A DNA stretch of 64,000 nt from Lactiplantibacillus pentosus (GCF_003641185.1 NZ_CP032757.1:3286001-3350000), one strand, 5' to 3'; positions 29,002-38,455 are shown, counted from the stretch's first letter. The notes: a model not told the origin generated them from the sequence alone. Numbers and translations: made by a program.

Positions 29002-30093
29002 ATGATGATGAATAATCCGACGATGTTATCCTACATTCGTCGCGAACAACCCGTATTGGAACGACTATTGGCGAGTTATCCGAAGCAGATTACCGCGGCA
29101 TTAGCGCACGCACCCAAGCACCCGCAGCACTGGTTGATTTTGGCAACCGGGTCACGTTTGAATGCGGCCAATACCGCCCGACTTTACATGCAAAAAGTCG
29201 CAGGACTACAAGTCACGCTTGCGGCGGCAGACCTCTACGTGACTTATGAGGAAGCCGACCCCAGTGTTGACGTGGTAATTGGTGTCTCACTGACTGAAAA
29301 CGACCCAACCATGCTGGAGGCCATCAACAAGGCCCGGGCAGCTAGCCACGCTCATACGATCATCATTACCGATCAGAAAGAATCAGTGCTCACTGACATC
29401 GCCGACGCGACTTGTGATTTAATGACGGGCAAGGAGAGTGTGCCGTATATCACGTTGAGCTTCCAAGCCATCGTCTTGACTTTAATGTTACTCACGGTTC
29501 GAAGCGCCGCACTCCAAGAACGACTGACCGAACTAGCAGTCAATCAAGAGCTCGACGAATTCAGCTTTCTCATTGAAAACATGAATCAAACCGTCCAGCG
29601 CGCTAACGACTTCTACCGCAAATTCACGATTGACTTTACGAACGCGCCCCAATTCACCGCAATCGGCGCCAACGTCCTCGCAGGTACGCTAGCTGAAATG
29701 CAAGCTAAGTTTACGGAAATCCTGCGTGTTCCCGCCCACGGCTACTCACTCGCCTCATTTACCCACGGCGGTTTTATGGGCGTTCATGAAGACCATTGTC
29801 AGTTCTATATTGAAATTAATACTGACCCAGCCGTTATGGAACAATTGCAAGCGGTTAAAACGTACGAATCTCGGTTGACCCCGCACATTTACACCATCAG
29901 CCTGACCGGCGAACAACCCGCGGTCAACGATGACCAAACGCTCCTACTCGATCCCGTCACCGACCCGTATAAAGCACCGCTGATGGCGATCATTCCATTC
30001 CAAGTACTCGCTTGGTTCATCGCCAAATCACGCGGCATCAACTTGAATCACTTAATGTATCAAGACTTTCAAAAAGCGATTAATTTACAGTAG
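29002..30093 (+). CDS. SIS-domain protein (sugar isomerase fold)
   Basis: 363 aa with two tandem SIS domains. The first has A-T-G-S-R-L-N-A-A-N (sugar-phosphate loop) near residue 50; the second starts around residue 190 with I-G-A-N-V-L-A-G and ends with a conserved H-L-M-Y-Q-D-F. The layout matches the isomerase half of GlmS or the AgaS/FrlB group; the ligand is likely an amino or fructosamine phosphosugar. The frame is open from 28912, but a GAGGAG site places the start at the ATGATGATG run at 29002. Monocistronic, no PTS genes adjacent. Confidence 0.8.
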   Translation: MMMNNPTMLSYIRREQPVLERLLASYPKQITAALAHAPKHPQHWLILATGSRLNAANTARLYMQKVAGLQVTLAAADLYVTYEEADPSVDVVIGVSLTENDPTMLEAINKARAASHAHTIIITDQKESVLTDIADATCDLMTGKESVPYITLSFQAIVLTLMLLTVRSAALQERLTELAVNQELDEFSFLIENMNQTVQRANDFYRKFTIDFTNAPQFTAIGANVLAGTLAEMQAKFTEILRVPAHGYSLASFTHGGFMGVHEDHCQFYIEINTDPAVMEQLQAVKTYESRLTPHIYTISLTGEQPAVNDDQTLLLDPVTDPYKAPLMAIIPFQVLAWFIAKSRGINLNHLMYQDFQKAINLQ

Positions 30094-30116
30094 ACTCAGT
30101 TAATCAAGTCTACGTC

Positions 30117-30153
30117 AAAAACCAGCATCGATTGATTTCGATGCTGGTTTTTT
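30117..30153 (+). terminator. Terminator of the SIS gene
   Basis: AAACCAGCATCGA pairs with TCGATGCTGGTTT around a short loop, followed by TTT. Confidence 0.95.
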
Positions 30154-30162
30154 GGTTGAAAT

Positions 30163-30990
30163 AGTGTAACTTAGTTGGTCTACTGTTCGTCAGCCGATGT
30201 GCGCCCTAGTCCGACTTCCGGGGCTGGCTGACAACGCTGGAACAGGGCGGACATCGATTTGAACTCACGCAGAAACCCACTGCGCAATTTCAAATACGAG
30301 TCTTCTTCTAGCCCGGGAAACCCGCCCGGACAAGAAGAATTTCGCCCTTGAGCATTGTCAGCCAACCCCTCCAGTCGGGAAGCCGTTCGAATGGCGGATG
30401 AACGGCCACCTATTCTGGTACAATTGGCCACCGACCTATAGATACCTGGTCCTTCAGGCAAACTGTGAGTCAGGATCAGCAATTCCTAGGCATTGAGGTG
30501 ATGGTTCATATTCAGTCTAACTCGAAAACTCAACTTGGCAGAGCTAGCAATTTGGCCACTCCTATAAAGACGAGCCCAACAATGGACAAATGAGTCATGA
30601 AGCAATGTCAACCAAAACAAATCTGACAGTTAGATTACAGACGTACTGCTTATTATGAATCAATGACTAGTCGTTCTAAAGTTGAGTCCGCACATGTCCG
30701 CCTTTCGAATACCATCCCGGCTGGAAGGTATTTCTGACAATGCTCAGTGGTGAAATTCCACTTAGCAAGCGTTTTGTGCTTGGTTAGTGGAAGACCAGTA
30801 TTTAAGACGTGGTTTGTCGGCTTAAATCTGTGTCCACCACGTTCCAGCATTGTCAGAAATGCCTGGAAGCCGGTATAAGACGCGCCTTCCACTGCAAGTT
30901 TACGCTAACTCGCACTGTTCCCAGCGGGCTTAAGCTGGCAGCTCTTGAACTTAAGAATTGGCACGTTTTAACCATGATTCCTGACAACTC
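30163..30990 (+). repeat. Bipartite long-hairpin repeat, copy 2
   Basis: Module A 30180-30430, linker to about 30675, module B 30680-30960. The left terminal repeat appears truncated against the preceding terminator; the right end has AAAACGTGCCAATTCTTAAG in complement. In this copy the module B arms read TTTCTGACAATGCT (30730-30743) and AGCATTGTCAGAAA (30846-30859), different from other copies but still exactly complementary. ORFs inside are not credible genes. Confidence 0.85.
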
Positions 30991-31019
30991 ACCTAATGCA
31001 TATTGGAAGCATTCAGCTC

Positions 31020-32444
31020 TTAGGCCTGTGCGGTCGTTGCATGTTCAGCCTTGACTGTTGAGCGTTGTTTCAAGTGTGCCATGCCAATGCCGGTGAACCC
31101 ACTGATGACTGAAATGACTGGGCACAGTAAGCTGAAGAATACGAATGGTAGGTACTGAACCGTTGGTACGCCGAGAGTCGTCGTTAAGAAGACACCGCCG
31201 ACACCCCAAGGTACTAAGTAGTTGATGACCGTACCGCCATCTTCAAGTACTCGCCCGAGCGCGTTTCCTGATAATCCACCGTCATTGAAGGCTTTGCGGA
31301 AGGCCCGTCCTGGCAAGATAATGGAGAGAAATTGTTCGCCAACGAAGACGTTGACCCCGATGCACGTCAACACGCCTGCCAAGACGAGCTTGCCATCGCT
31401 GTTTAAATGTTTGGCAACGGGCGTCATAATCTGATTGATCAGGCCAAATTTGACCAGCAGACCACCTAGTGACAGTGTGACGACAATCAGCGCCACCATG
31501 CTCATCATGCTGACAATACCGCCCCGTGAAAGTAAGGTGTCGACACTCGTGTTCCCTGTTTTGGAAACGAAACCAGTGTTGATAATGGCTGTCAACTTCT
31601 TCATCGACATGCCAGGTTGTTCAAATAAAATGAGTCCCGCTGAGACGAAGATGTTCAGTAGCATGGTTGGAATGGCTGGCATTTTGAAGCCTGCACAGAC
31701 GAACACTAAGACGATTGGTAATAAGGCTAAGGCTGAAATGCTGAAATGGCCGTTTAACACGGCGACCGTTTGATTGATTTTGGCCAAACTCGTTCCGGTA
31801 TTGCTATGGCCTAACATGGCAAACAACCCTAATGAAATCAAGCCTGCGGGTAACGTACTCCATAAAAGATGCTTGATGTGTGTGAATAAGTCGGTGTCGA
31901 CCACGGCTGAAGCCAGGTTATTCGTTTCTGATAACGGTGAAAGCTTATCACCAAAGATACCACCACTAATGATGGCCCCGGCAACTAAAGCCGGGTTCAA
32001 ATTCATGGTCACACCCATCCCGAAGAAGGCGATGCCGACTGTCGAGGTAACTGTAAATGCACTGCCGACCGCCGCACCGACTAGGGTACAAACGATGAAC
32101 ACTGATGGCAGAAACCATTGAATATTAATAATTTTGAACCCAATCACCATCAACGTCGGAATCGTTCCCGCTGCGATCCAGGTGGAAATCATGGCACCAA
32201 TCAAAATAAAGATAAAAATTGGCACGATTCCTTTATCGATACCTTCCTTGATGCCGGCATTCACGGCTGACCAAGGAAAGCCCCGCAACATTGCCCAGGC
32301 CGTGACGACGCCCATCGCCAATAGGACTGGGACTTGGGGTGAAAGTCCCCAGCCAATCACTCCGGCGCTCATAATGCCGAGGACAACTAATAAGACAATC
32401 ACAGCTTCTAAGGTGCTAATTTGTGGTTCTGTCGTTTTATTCAT
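31020..32444 (-). CDS. NhaC-family Na+/H+ antiporter-like transporter, probable tyrosine carrier
   Basis: 474 aa with about 11-12 membrane helices and the NhaC signature S-G-G-I-F-G-D-K-L-S-P-L-S-E-T-N near residues 159-174. Close relatives that sit behind tyrosine T-boxes in Firmicutes have been predicted to carry tyrosine, possibly exchanging tyrosine and tyramine or ions. The T-box leader directly upstream supports an amino-acid role over pure pH homeostasis. Start ATG has an AAAGGAG site. A copy of the bipartite repeat ends 30 bp past the stop. Confidence 0.85.
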   Translation of the reverse strand: MNKTTEPQISTLEAVIVLLVVLGIMSAGVIGWGLSPQVPVLLAMGVVTAWAMLRGFPWSAVNAGIKEGIDKGIVPIFIFILIGAMISTWIAAGTIPTLMVIGFKIINIQWFLPSVFIVCTLVGAAVGSAFTVTSTVGIAFFGMGVTMNLNPALVAGAIISGGIFGDKLSPLSETNNLASAVVDTDLFTHIKHLLWSTLPAGLISLGLFAMLGHSNTGTSLAKINQTVAVLNGHFSISALALLPIVLVFVCAGFKMPAIPTMLLNIFVSAGLILFEQPGMSMKKLTAIINTGFVSKTGNTSVDTLLSRGGIVSMMSMVALIVVTLSLGGLLVKFGLINQIMTPVAKHLNSDGKLVLAGVLTCIGVNVFVGEQFLSIILPGRAFRKAFNDGGLSGNALGRVLEDGGTVINYLVPWGVGGVFLTTTLGVPTVQYLPFVFFSLLCPVISVISGFTGIGMAHLKQRSTVKAEHATTAQA

Positions 32445-32555
32445 AATTCAAGACTCCTTTGATTGCAATTTCAGTGACAAGCGATGTTAGTCATCAAAAT
32501 TTCAATATCGTGCAATCCCACCACAGCGTTGATTAGTCATTATCCTCATCCTCTT

Positions 32556-32850
32556 CATTAAAAAAATCGTCCCCATTGTTCAATAGAACAACAGGGACGA
32601 TTAGACTAGTCGCGGTACCACCCAGGTTGCGGATTACAAACACTTAATCCACCACTCACTAGAAGATAACGGTTCTAGTTATTATCCGTTCGTTCGAAAC
32701 TCGGTTACCGTATTTCAAACATAGCTGCTGACCGGTTCGCAGCATCCACCGGCTTCCTGACACCCACAACTATGGCTACTTAATGTAACGTTTAACGTAC
32801 TGTTATTAACTTACGGTTAACAATACCACCATTCATTTTAACCGTCAAGC
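32556..32850 (-). promoter_or_regulatory. T-box riboswitch, predicted tyrosine-specific
   Basis: Promoter TTGACG (32843-32848), 17 nt, TATTGT (32820-32825). The T-box sequence GGGTGGTACCGCG is the complement of 32611-32623. A terminator, CGTCCCTGTTGTTC/GAACAATGGGGACG followed by seven T, lies at 32560-32600. In Stem I the 5' side has AGTA and the 3' side reads TTTGAAATACGG, placing a TAC (Tyr) triplet next to the conserved GAA of the specifier loop. The antiterminator bulge TGGT would pair with ACCA, the acceptor end of tRNA-Tyr. Specifier register is by eye; ATA is the alternative reading. Confidence 0.85.
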
Positions 32851-32897
32851 AATCTTTTAATTTATTTTTAATCTGAATGATCCACTTTTATCACCTA

Positions 32898-34280
32898 TCA
32901 CTCCCGAGCGACTGCCCGTAAGCGTGCTTGATGGACCGTCGTGACCGTTCCGAATAGCAACGTCCAAACGATCGCCCCGACTGCCCCGATAATGTCGGCC
33001 TGAATGAAGAATAGACTTGCAAAAATCAGGACGAAAAAGGCAATCGTCAGTGGGCTGGTAATCCGGTACGCCGGCATTTTGAAGCCATCTTCCAGGTAAT
33101 CATTAGATAGTCGGTACTTCCGATGCGCGACCATCGCTAACGTGTAGACGATCAGGTACATGTCACTAGAAATCCCAGTAACGATCGTAAAGACGGCCGT
33201 GGTCGCCGCACTCAAACTCATCACCGGCGTGACTAAGACCAATACGGCGGATAAAACGATGGCTGCGGCTGGTACACCACTTTTTGAAATCGTCCCGAAC
33301 CACTGCCGCATCCGGCTAGTCGCTGGCATTTCAGTGGCAAGCTGGTAGAAATGACGCCCGGCTGAAAATAGACAACTATTTAGCGATGAGGCCGCCGAAG
33401 TCAACACAACAAAATTAATAATAGCCGCCGCAGCCGGATAACCAGCTAACTTGAAGACTTGGACAAATGGACTACTGTCTGGGGATAAAGAAGTCCATGG
33501 GATGATTCCCATGATGACGATCAACGCACCGATGTAAAATAATAAGATTCGCAATAACGTTTCATTGACCGCTTTTTTAATCACACGATGCGGATTCTTG
33601 GCTTCACCAATCGTAATGCTGACAAATTCGATTCCTTGAAAGGCGAAGAAGACCATCGGAAAGGCTGAAATGAAATTAGCCATGCCGTGTGGGAATAGCT
33701 GATAATTATGAAATAAATTGCCAATCGAGGCTTGGCCTAATGGCGTTGGGTGATGGCCGACCATCATGAAGATCCCAGTGACGATCAACGCCACGATGGC
33801 AACGATTTTGATCATCGCAAACCAGAACTCCGCTTCTCCGAATAGCCGTGCTGCAGTCAAATTGACAGCTGCCAGAATAAGTAAAAAGCTGATTTCAATC
33901 AGCCACGCCGGGACGTTGGGCAACCAAAACTTGACGTAGGTCGCGGTCGCCGTCAACTCAGCCATACAAACGAAAATCAGGCCAATCCAGTAAGTCCACC
34001 CCGTAAAATGGCCGACGCTCGGGCCTAAATAGCGTGAAATAAACGCGACAAATGTATGTTGTGAAGGGTCTGCATAAAACATCTCTCCAATCGCCCGCAT
34101 CATCAAAAAGAAGAAGAAGCCTAATACTAAGTACACCCACATGACTGACGGACCCGTCTTCGAAATGGTACTCCCTGATCCTAGAAATAATCCTGTCCCA
34201 ATCGTGCCACCAATAGCAATCATCTGAACGTGCCGGTTACTAAGCGCCCGCACCTTTCTATCCGCGTTAGTTGTTTTCAT
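32898..34280 (-). CDS. APC-superfamily amino acid permease
   Basis: 460 aa with 12 membrane helices. Helix 1 carries I-G-G-T-I-G-T-G-L-F-L-G-S-G, the substrate-binding glycine motif of the AAT family (CycA, ProY, GabP type). Helix 8 region T-S-A-A-S-S-L-N-S-C-L-F-S-A-G-R is also diagnostic. It is a proton symporter for a neutral amino acid; D-alanine/D-serine/glycine or proline are equally possible. ATG 34280 follows GGAGGGATCTT, so the frame's upstream extension to 34295 is ignored. Monocistronic. Confidence 0.88.
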   Translation of the reverse strand: MKTTNADRKVRALSNRHVQMIAIGGTIGTGLFLGSGSTISKTGPSVMWVYLVLGFFFFLMMRAIGEMFYADPSQHTFVAFISRYLGPSVGHFTGWTYWIGLIFVCMAELTATATYVKFWLPNVPAWLIEISFLLILAAVNLTAARLFGEAEFWFAMIKIVAIVALIVTGIFMMVGHHPTPLGQASIGNLFHNYQLFPHGMANFISAFPMVFFAFQGIEFVSITIGEAKNPHRVIKKAVNETLLRILLFYIGALIVIMGIIPWTSLSPDSSPFVQVFKLAGYPAAAAIINFVVLTSAASSLNSCLFSAGRHFYQLATEMPATSRMRQWFGTISKSGVPAAAIVLSAVLVLVTPVMSLSAATTAVFTIVTGISSDMYLIVYTLAMVAHRKYRLSNDYLEDGFKMPAYRITSPLTIAFFVLIFASLFFIQADIIGAVGAIVWTLLFGTVTTVHQARLRAVARE

Positions 34281-34520
34281 AAGATCCCTCCACAAATTCT
34301 AATGGCTTTGTTGTTAAATCTTAATGTTCCGTCATTATAGCACGGGCCTCACTTTGACTTGGTTTGGATTTTTAAGGACTCCGACGCGAATTCGACGGGA
34401 TAATGGCGGATTGACTTAATTTTATTAATTTCGTCATCACTCAAAAAGCGCTATCATCGTTGTTATTCAGCGTCTAATCACTAATTTTCTCTTCTCTCCC
34501 ACTTTTGAATCATCAAATAC

Positions 34521-34564
34521 CAAAAAAACGCCCTAATTAGAATAATCTTCTAATCAGAGCGCCT
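34521..34564 (-). terminator. Terminator after the frameshifted hydrolase
   Basis: CGCCCTAATTAGAA (34529-34542) pairs with TTCTAATCAGAGCG (34548-34561) with two mismatches; minus-strand T-run of seven follows. Confidence 0.88.
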
Positions 34565-34591
34565 TATCGACAGTCTATTGCTTAAGTGATA

Positions 34592-35508
34592 TTACGCCGA
34601 CCACAAAAATCGAATCATGCGTTGGGCCACATTCGGATTCTGATTGAGTGCACAGTGGGCGGCATCCGCACCACTGTAAAAGGCTTCGCGATATTGCGTA
34701 AGTTTGCCACGTAACAGGTAGCGAACGGCCCGTGCCGACGCGACACCCACAAAGCCATCGTTGTTATAGCCAGTATTCGTATCACCATACACGTTCAAGA
34801 GTTTGACGTGCTGCGGAAAGTTTTTGCGGTATTTCAGCATCGTTGCAAAGTGTTTGGTAAACCGCGTTGGCTTAATTGCCAGTTGGCGTGCCTGCGCCTC
34901 CGTTTGCGTATTCAGAAAACCCGTCAGGCCATCGAACGGTCCGGCGATCGTCACTACTTTATGTAACGTTGGCAGGCGTTTATCATGTCCATACTTCAAC
35001 GCCTGGTTAATAATGTCATTGGCGCCTAACGAATGACCGACCGCATTATACCCCCTTTTAATTGGACCAGGACCTGGTGTAGCCAATAGATTTGTGCCTT
35101 TTGTGAGGCGTGATTATCTTGGAACACGACTTGGACCATCGGATTCTTGATTGATCGCTGCCAGTACCCTTTGAACGCCATCACACCGTTCTTGTAAACG
35201 TGCACGACGAGCGCCTTTTGGGCTGCACCAGTCTGTTCAGCTTTATGAATTAAATAATTCGTTGAATACGCACCGCCATTATAGCCATGCAGAAAAATCG
35301 TCGCCGTCTTCGATTGTTGATATTGTTGCTTGATTCCCCGGACAGAACGCGACGTCAATTGACTCGTTACCTTCGTGATCTTCGTGTCACTGTTGCGCGC
35401 ACCTAGCAAGACGATGGCCGCCACGATCACAAACGTCAGTAACAGCAACAGCGTCCCCGTTCGCATTTGCTTCACCAAATTTATCGTACCCTTCATTATG
35501 TTTAACAT
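34592..35508 (-). pseudogene. DUF915-type alpha/beta hydrolase, frameshifted at a G5 run
   Basis: Two overlapping frames encode one protein. The upstream frame (to 35026) has an N-terminal membrane anchor and I-F-L-H-G-Y-N-G-G, the oxyanion region of DUF915 cell-surface hydrolases. The downstream frame (34592 to about 35060) continues with G-Y-N-A-V-G-H-S-L-G-A, the nucleophile elbow, and the Asp and His region. They are offset by one base at AAAAGGGGG near 35050-35058; six G instead of five would restore L-K-G-G-Y-N. A true null mutation, slippage at the homopolymer, or a sequencing error are all possible. Start is uncertain (ATG 35508, 35496 or 35469). Confidence 0.8.
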
Positions 35509-35667
35509 GTTTATTTTACGCGTTTGAACGCAAATGACAAACAATCGTTTCCAAACGGATCAACTATCGTACTTATTCATATTCTTTCAGCCCCAAGCTC
35601 GTTATAATGGAGGAAGTAGGTTAGCTGATTAACCTAATTAATCGCTTATCATTGACTGGAGGAAATC

Positions 35668-36168
35668 ATGGAAAAACCAACATTTAAATATCCGGATAAG
35701 GCGGCGTATGAATTTGTCATCCACGCCTTAGCTGCCAAGGACATCACGCCACTAGAAATCGCCAAGATCACGTATCGGTTACAATCCAAATACGTCCCAG
35801 ACTTGACGGTGGCCGAATGTGAACAAGAAATCCACGAAGTTTTGCATAAACGGGAATTGCTCAACAACGCGATGGTCGCGCTCGAACTTGACCGCCTCGC
35901 TACAGAGGGACAACTCAACGAGCCACTACAATCAATCATCGCCAGTGACGCCGGCGTCTTCGGCGTTGACGAAGGCTTGGCACTCAACATGGCCAACATC
36001 TACGGCACGATTGGCGTGACCAATTATGGTTACGTTGATAAAGTCAAAGAAGGCGTAATCAAAAAGCTCGACACGGACAAATCTGGGGTCGTCAACACCT
36101 TCATCGACGATTTAGTCGGTTCAATTGCCGCCGCAGCCGCTGCCAAAATCGCCCACAAATACGCTTAA
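35668..36168 (+). CDS. Phosphatidylglycerophosphatase A-related protein (YutG-like)
   Basis: 166-aa soluble-looking member of the PgpA family. An N-terminal helical part has L-T-V-A-E-C-E-Q-E-I-H-E-V-L-H-K-R-E, and the C-terminal core ends in N-T-F-I-D-D-L-V-G-S-I-A-A-A-A-A-A-K, which corresponds to the conserved acidic motif. PgpA dephosphorylates phosphatidylglycerol phosphate, but this subgroup lacks obvious membrane helices, so the substrate may differ. ATG follows TGGAGGAAATC. Confidence 0.8.
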   Translation: MEKPTFKYPDKAAYEFVIHALAAKDITPLEIAKITYRLQSKYVPDLTVAECEQEIHEVLHKRELLNNAMVALELDRLATEGQLNEPLQSIIASDAGVFGVDEGLALNMANIYGTIGVTNYGYVDKVKEGVIKKLDTDKSGVVNTFIDDLVGSIAAAAAAKIAHKYA

Positions 36169-36195
36169 CGCTTATTCGACATTTTACGCCCTAAT

Positions 36196-36242
36196 TAAAG
36201 CCCCGCTACAAATCATGAATGACTTGTGGCAGGGCTTTTGAG
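36196..36242 (+). terminator. Terminator of the PgpA-like gene
   Basis: AAAGCCC at 36198 pairs with GGGCTTT at 36233-36239, enclosing CAA-TCAT / ATGA-TTG pairing, with a short T-tail. The following 36243-36414 bases hold no credible gene. Confidence 0.75.
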
Positions 36243-36414
36243 TTAGATTTAGCCATGATTGAAATTGTTCAAGGCGTTTGGGTCAAAAAACGGCCAGCTG
36301 AGACCCTGAAGTCGGAGCAAGATGAGCACATGCAGACGAGTATCAGGCCAATCATCAGCGCGCTTCAAATACGACATGGCATATCACACAGCTGCCAAAA
36401 GTAATGATGCTGGC

Positions 36415-37275
36415 CTAACTTAATTCGTCAATATAGTCTCGAAGATAGGTGGTGATGTCGTGGGGTTGGCGCCCGAGAACCTCGGCAGCAGTAGTGGTGA
36501 CTGCTTTGGCGTTACCGAGTTGTGTGATGAGGTAGAGCATGACCATAACGTTGACGTAGTCCTTCTTCAAGCCACGTTTCAACATTACCCGCCGGAATTT
36601 CAGTAAGCTGGGGCGGCTATAAGTCACGGGATGGCCGAAAATCGTGGTCATTTGCGCGGCGATTTCTTGATAAGTCAGTGCCGCGGGGCCGGTGACCGTC
36701 AATTTTTGTTGTAGATACTGGTCATTAAGCAAGACAACGCCGGCAATCTCGCCAATATCACGCGTATCGATGAAGCTGGTCTTGGCACGACCGGCTGGAA
36801 TAAACAAGTCGTGATTCTGCTGAATGTCTTCACGATGCGTCGTGTTCAGGTTTTGCATGAAAAAGCTGGGCCGAATGAACGTGTATGGCAGGCCCAACTC
36901 GACAATCATTTTTTCAATCTGATGATGGGGTGTCATCGGATTGTGTTCGACGCCCATCAATGAGACGAACACGACCTGCTTAATATGCTGGTCCTTTAAA
37001 CAGGTTAAAAATGGCAACATGTCTTCTTTCGGCTTAGCTAACTGTGGTGGTCGAACAAAGAACACCTTCTCGACATCTTGTAAAGCAGGCCGAAACGTCT
37101 CCGCATTCAAAAAATCAAATGGTCGTAGCTCGACATCCGGATAGTCAGCTAATTGCCGTTGATCCTTGGCCACATTATGAGCACCTGCGACGACCGTGAC
37201 CCCTGCTTGTTGATTCAAATATTGAATCAGCGGCAAGCCAATGTTGCCGGTACCACCAATCACTAGAATTTTCAT
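36415..37275 (-). CDS. NmrA-like NAD(P)-binding oxidoreductase (atypical SDR)
   Basis: 286 aa. A Rossmann N-terminus G-G-T-G-N-I-G (residues 8-14) and the NmrA-type strand V-V-F-V-S-L-M-G-V near residue 101, without the Tyr-x3-Lys of classical SDRs, fit the atypical SDR5/azoreductase-like quinone reductases. It overlaps the upstream marR stop by 4 nt (ATGA), so the two are translationally coupled. MarR plus an NAD(P)-binding protein of this type often form a quinone or electrophile response unit; that role is inference. Confidence 0.82.
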   Translation of the reverse strand: MKILVIGGTGNIGLPLIQYLNQQAGVTVVAGAHNVAKDQRQLADYPDVELRPFDFLNAETFRPALQDVEKVFFVRPPQLAKPKEDMLPFLTCLKDQHIKQVVFVSLMGVEHNPMTPHHQIEKMIVELGLPYTFIRPSFFMQNLNTTHREDIQQNHDLFIPAGRAKTSFIDTRDIGEIAGVVLLNDQYLQQKLTVTGPAALTYQEIAAQMTTIFGHPVTYSRPSLLKFRRVMLKRGLKKDYVNVMVMLYLITQLGNAKAVTTTAAEVLGRQPHDITTYLRDYIDELS

Positions 37276-37700
37276 TTGAACGTCTCCCCCTCTAATTTAC
37301 GTAACAACTGTTGTAGCGTTTGTTGTTCGCTTGCTGTTAATGCCTGCAAACTTAGCGCTAACACCTCGTCACTCACCTGCTGACCTGCGTGTAACGCGAC
37401 CGTCCCCTCAGACGTCAGTTGTAATAACTTCGCTCGCTGATCGTCTGGATTAGGATGCTGTTCAATAAATTGCTTAGCCGTCAACCGCCGCACGATGCCA
37501 GACATCGTCGGCTTATCCATGTCGAGCTGCTGACAAAGCTGGTTAGCCGTTGGCGCAGTCTCCGTTCGTTGTTGCCACAAGTCGATTTGTTGCATGACTG
37601 CCCACTGCTGAACCGTCAACCCTTGTGCGAGCAAACGCTGATTCAACTGATACCGCATCTGCTTCGCTAATTGCATGATCAAATATCCCGTATTATTCAT
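37272..37700 (-). CDS. MarR-family transcriptional regulator
   Basis: 142 aa winged-helix regulator. The DNA-binding region runs from about residue 34 to 98, with the wing D-P-N-D-Q-R-A-K-L-L-Q-L-T (the D-x-R-A-K core is diagnostic). It most likely autorepresses through the palindrome at 37718-37741 and controls the coupled NmrA-like gene. No cysteine suitable for thiol sensing is obvious in the effector pocket. The GGAGG site is about 11 nt from ATG. Confidence 0.9.
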   Translation of the reverse strand: MNNTGYLIMQLAKQMRYQLNQRLLAQGLTVQQWAVMQQIDLWQQRTETAPTANQLCQQLDMDKPTMSGIVRRLTAKQFIEQHPNPDDQRAKLLQLTSEGTVALHAGQQVSDEVLALSLQALTASEQQTLQQLLRKLEGETFK

Positions 37701-37717
37701 TCGTCAGCCGTACCTCC

Positions 37718-37741
37718 ATTTAGTTAGTATGCTAACTAAAT
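37718..37741. promoter_or_regulatory. MarR operator palindrome in the marR promoter
   Basis: ATTTAGTTAG-TATG-CTAACTAAAT, perfect 10-bp arms around 4 bases. The -35 TTGACA lies next to it (about 37750-37755) and the -10 TAGCAT falls inside the dyad, so binding would block RNA polymerase. Typical MarR operators are dyads of this size. Confidence 0.85.
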
Positions 37742-37765
37742 GGCTAGCACTTGTCAAATTTATGC

Positions 37766-37820
37766 AAAACATAAGCGCTTACCTGTTCACATCAGTTTTT
37801 TATGACAGATAAGCGCTTAT
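37766..37820 (-). terminator. Hairpin downstream of the Spx-like gene, with cre-like arms
   Basis: ATAAGCGCTTACCTGTTC (37771-37788) pairs with GACAGATAAGCGCTTAT (37804-37820) with one mismatch; the minus strand continues into TTTT. Each arm contains the symmetric ATAAGCGCTTA, which resembles a cre core but lacks the flanking TG/CA, so termination is the preferred reading. Confidence 0.65.
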
Positions 37821-37855
37821 TAAATTTATGAACTTCCCCAAAACGACGGCTACTC

Positions 37856-38260
37856 TTATGCCATCTGGTGTTGTGCCATTGCTTGCATCTTCAATACGCG
37901 TTGATCGCGTGGAATAAACATGCGAATCTCATCCTGGTTAAAACCGCATAACAAACGGTGATCGTCAAAAATAATAGGTCGCCGTAGCAGTTGCGGCGTT
38001 TGGCTCAGCACGCGGACCGCCTCACTCAACGACATGTCCTCGATTGGCGTCGTCTTACTGAGTTGATGGTATGCATTAGATTTAGTGCTAATGAGATCAT
38101 CAATGCCATTATACGTATACTGTAGCAAGTGCTTGATTTCAGCTTCCGTTAACGGCTGCGCGTTCATATTCCGTTCATGAAACGGGATTCGATGCTCTAG
38201 TAGCCAGCGGTGGGCCTTGCGACAACTTGCGGTACTTGGTAACACACATAAGTTAATCAT
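37856..38260 (-). CDS. Spx/ArsC-family protein lacking the CXXC redox pair
   Basis: 134 aa thioredoxin-like protein. The Spx redox motif C-x-x-C near residues 10-13 is reduced to T-A-S-C (only the second Cys remains), followed by the conserved R-K-A. The R-R-P-I-I segment near residue 93 and Y-N-G-I-D-D-L-I near residue 50 keep the family scaffold. Spx partners with the RNA polymerase alpha subunit; without the disulphide it cannot be redox-switched in the usual way. It could be a constitutive or differently sensed paralogue. Confidence 0.85.
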   Translation of the reverse strand: MINLCVLPSTASCRKAHRWLLEHRIPFHERNMNAQPLTEAEIKHLLQYTYNGIDDLISTKSNAYHQLSKTTPIEDMSLSEAVRVLSQTPQLLRRPIIFDDHRLLCGFNQDEIRMFIPRDQRVLKMQAMAQHQMA

Positions 38261-38455
38261 AATATTATCCCCAATCTTGCTTGCCTAACAATGCAGCCCC
38301 CATTATTGTGCACTGTAATAGTTGACGTCATTAATTAACAACATAATCATAGCAAAATTCACAGCTAATTGCTAGCGTTTTCAAGAAATAATTAAAATAA
38401 TTTGATGTCCGCAGTTTATTATAAAACTTATATTAAGTTTACCCATACCAATATT

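Noticed and set aside
36219..36404. 61-codon ORF between the PgpA-like and NmrA-like genes
   Set aside because: It starts inside the preceding terminator, lacks a ribosome site and resembles no family.
37771..37820. Two cre-like ATAAGCGCTTA sequences
   Set aside because: They are the arms of one hairpin followed by T residues and lack the flanking TG/CA of cre, so a terminator is simpler.
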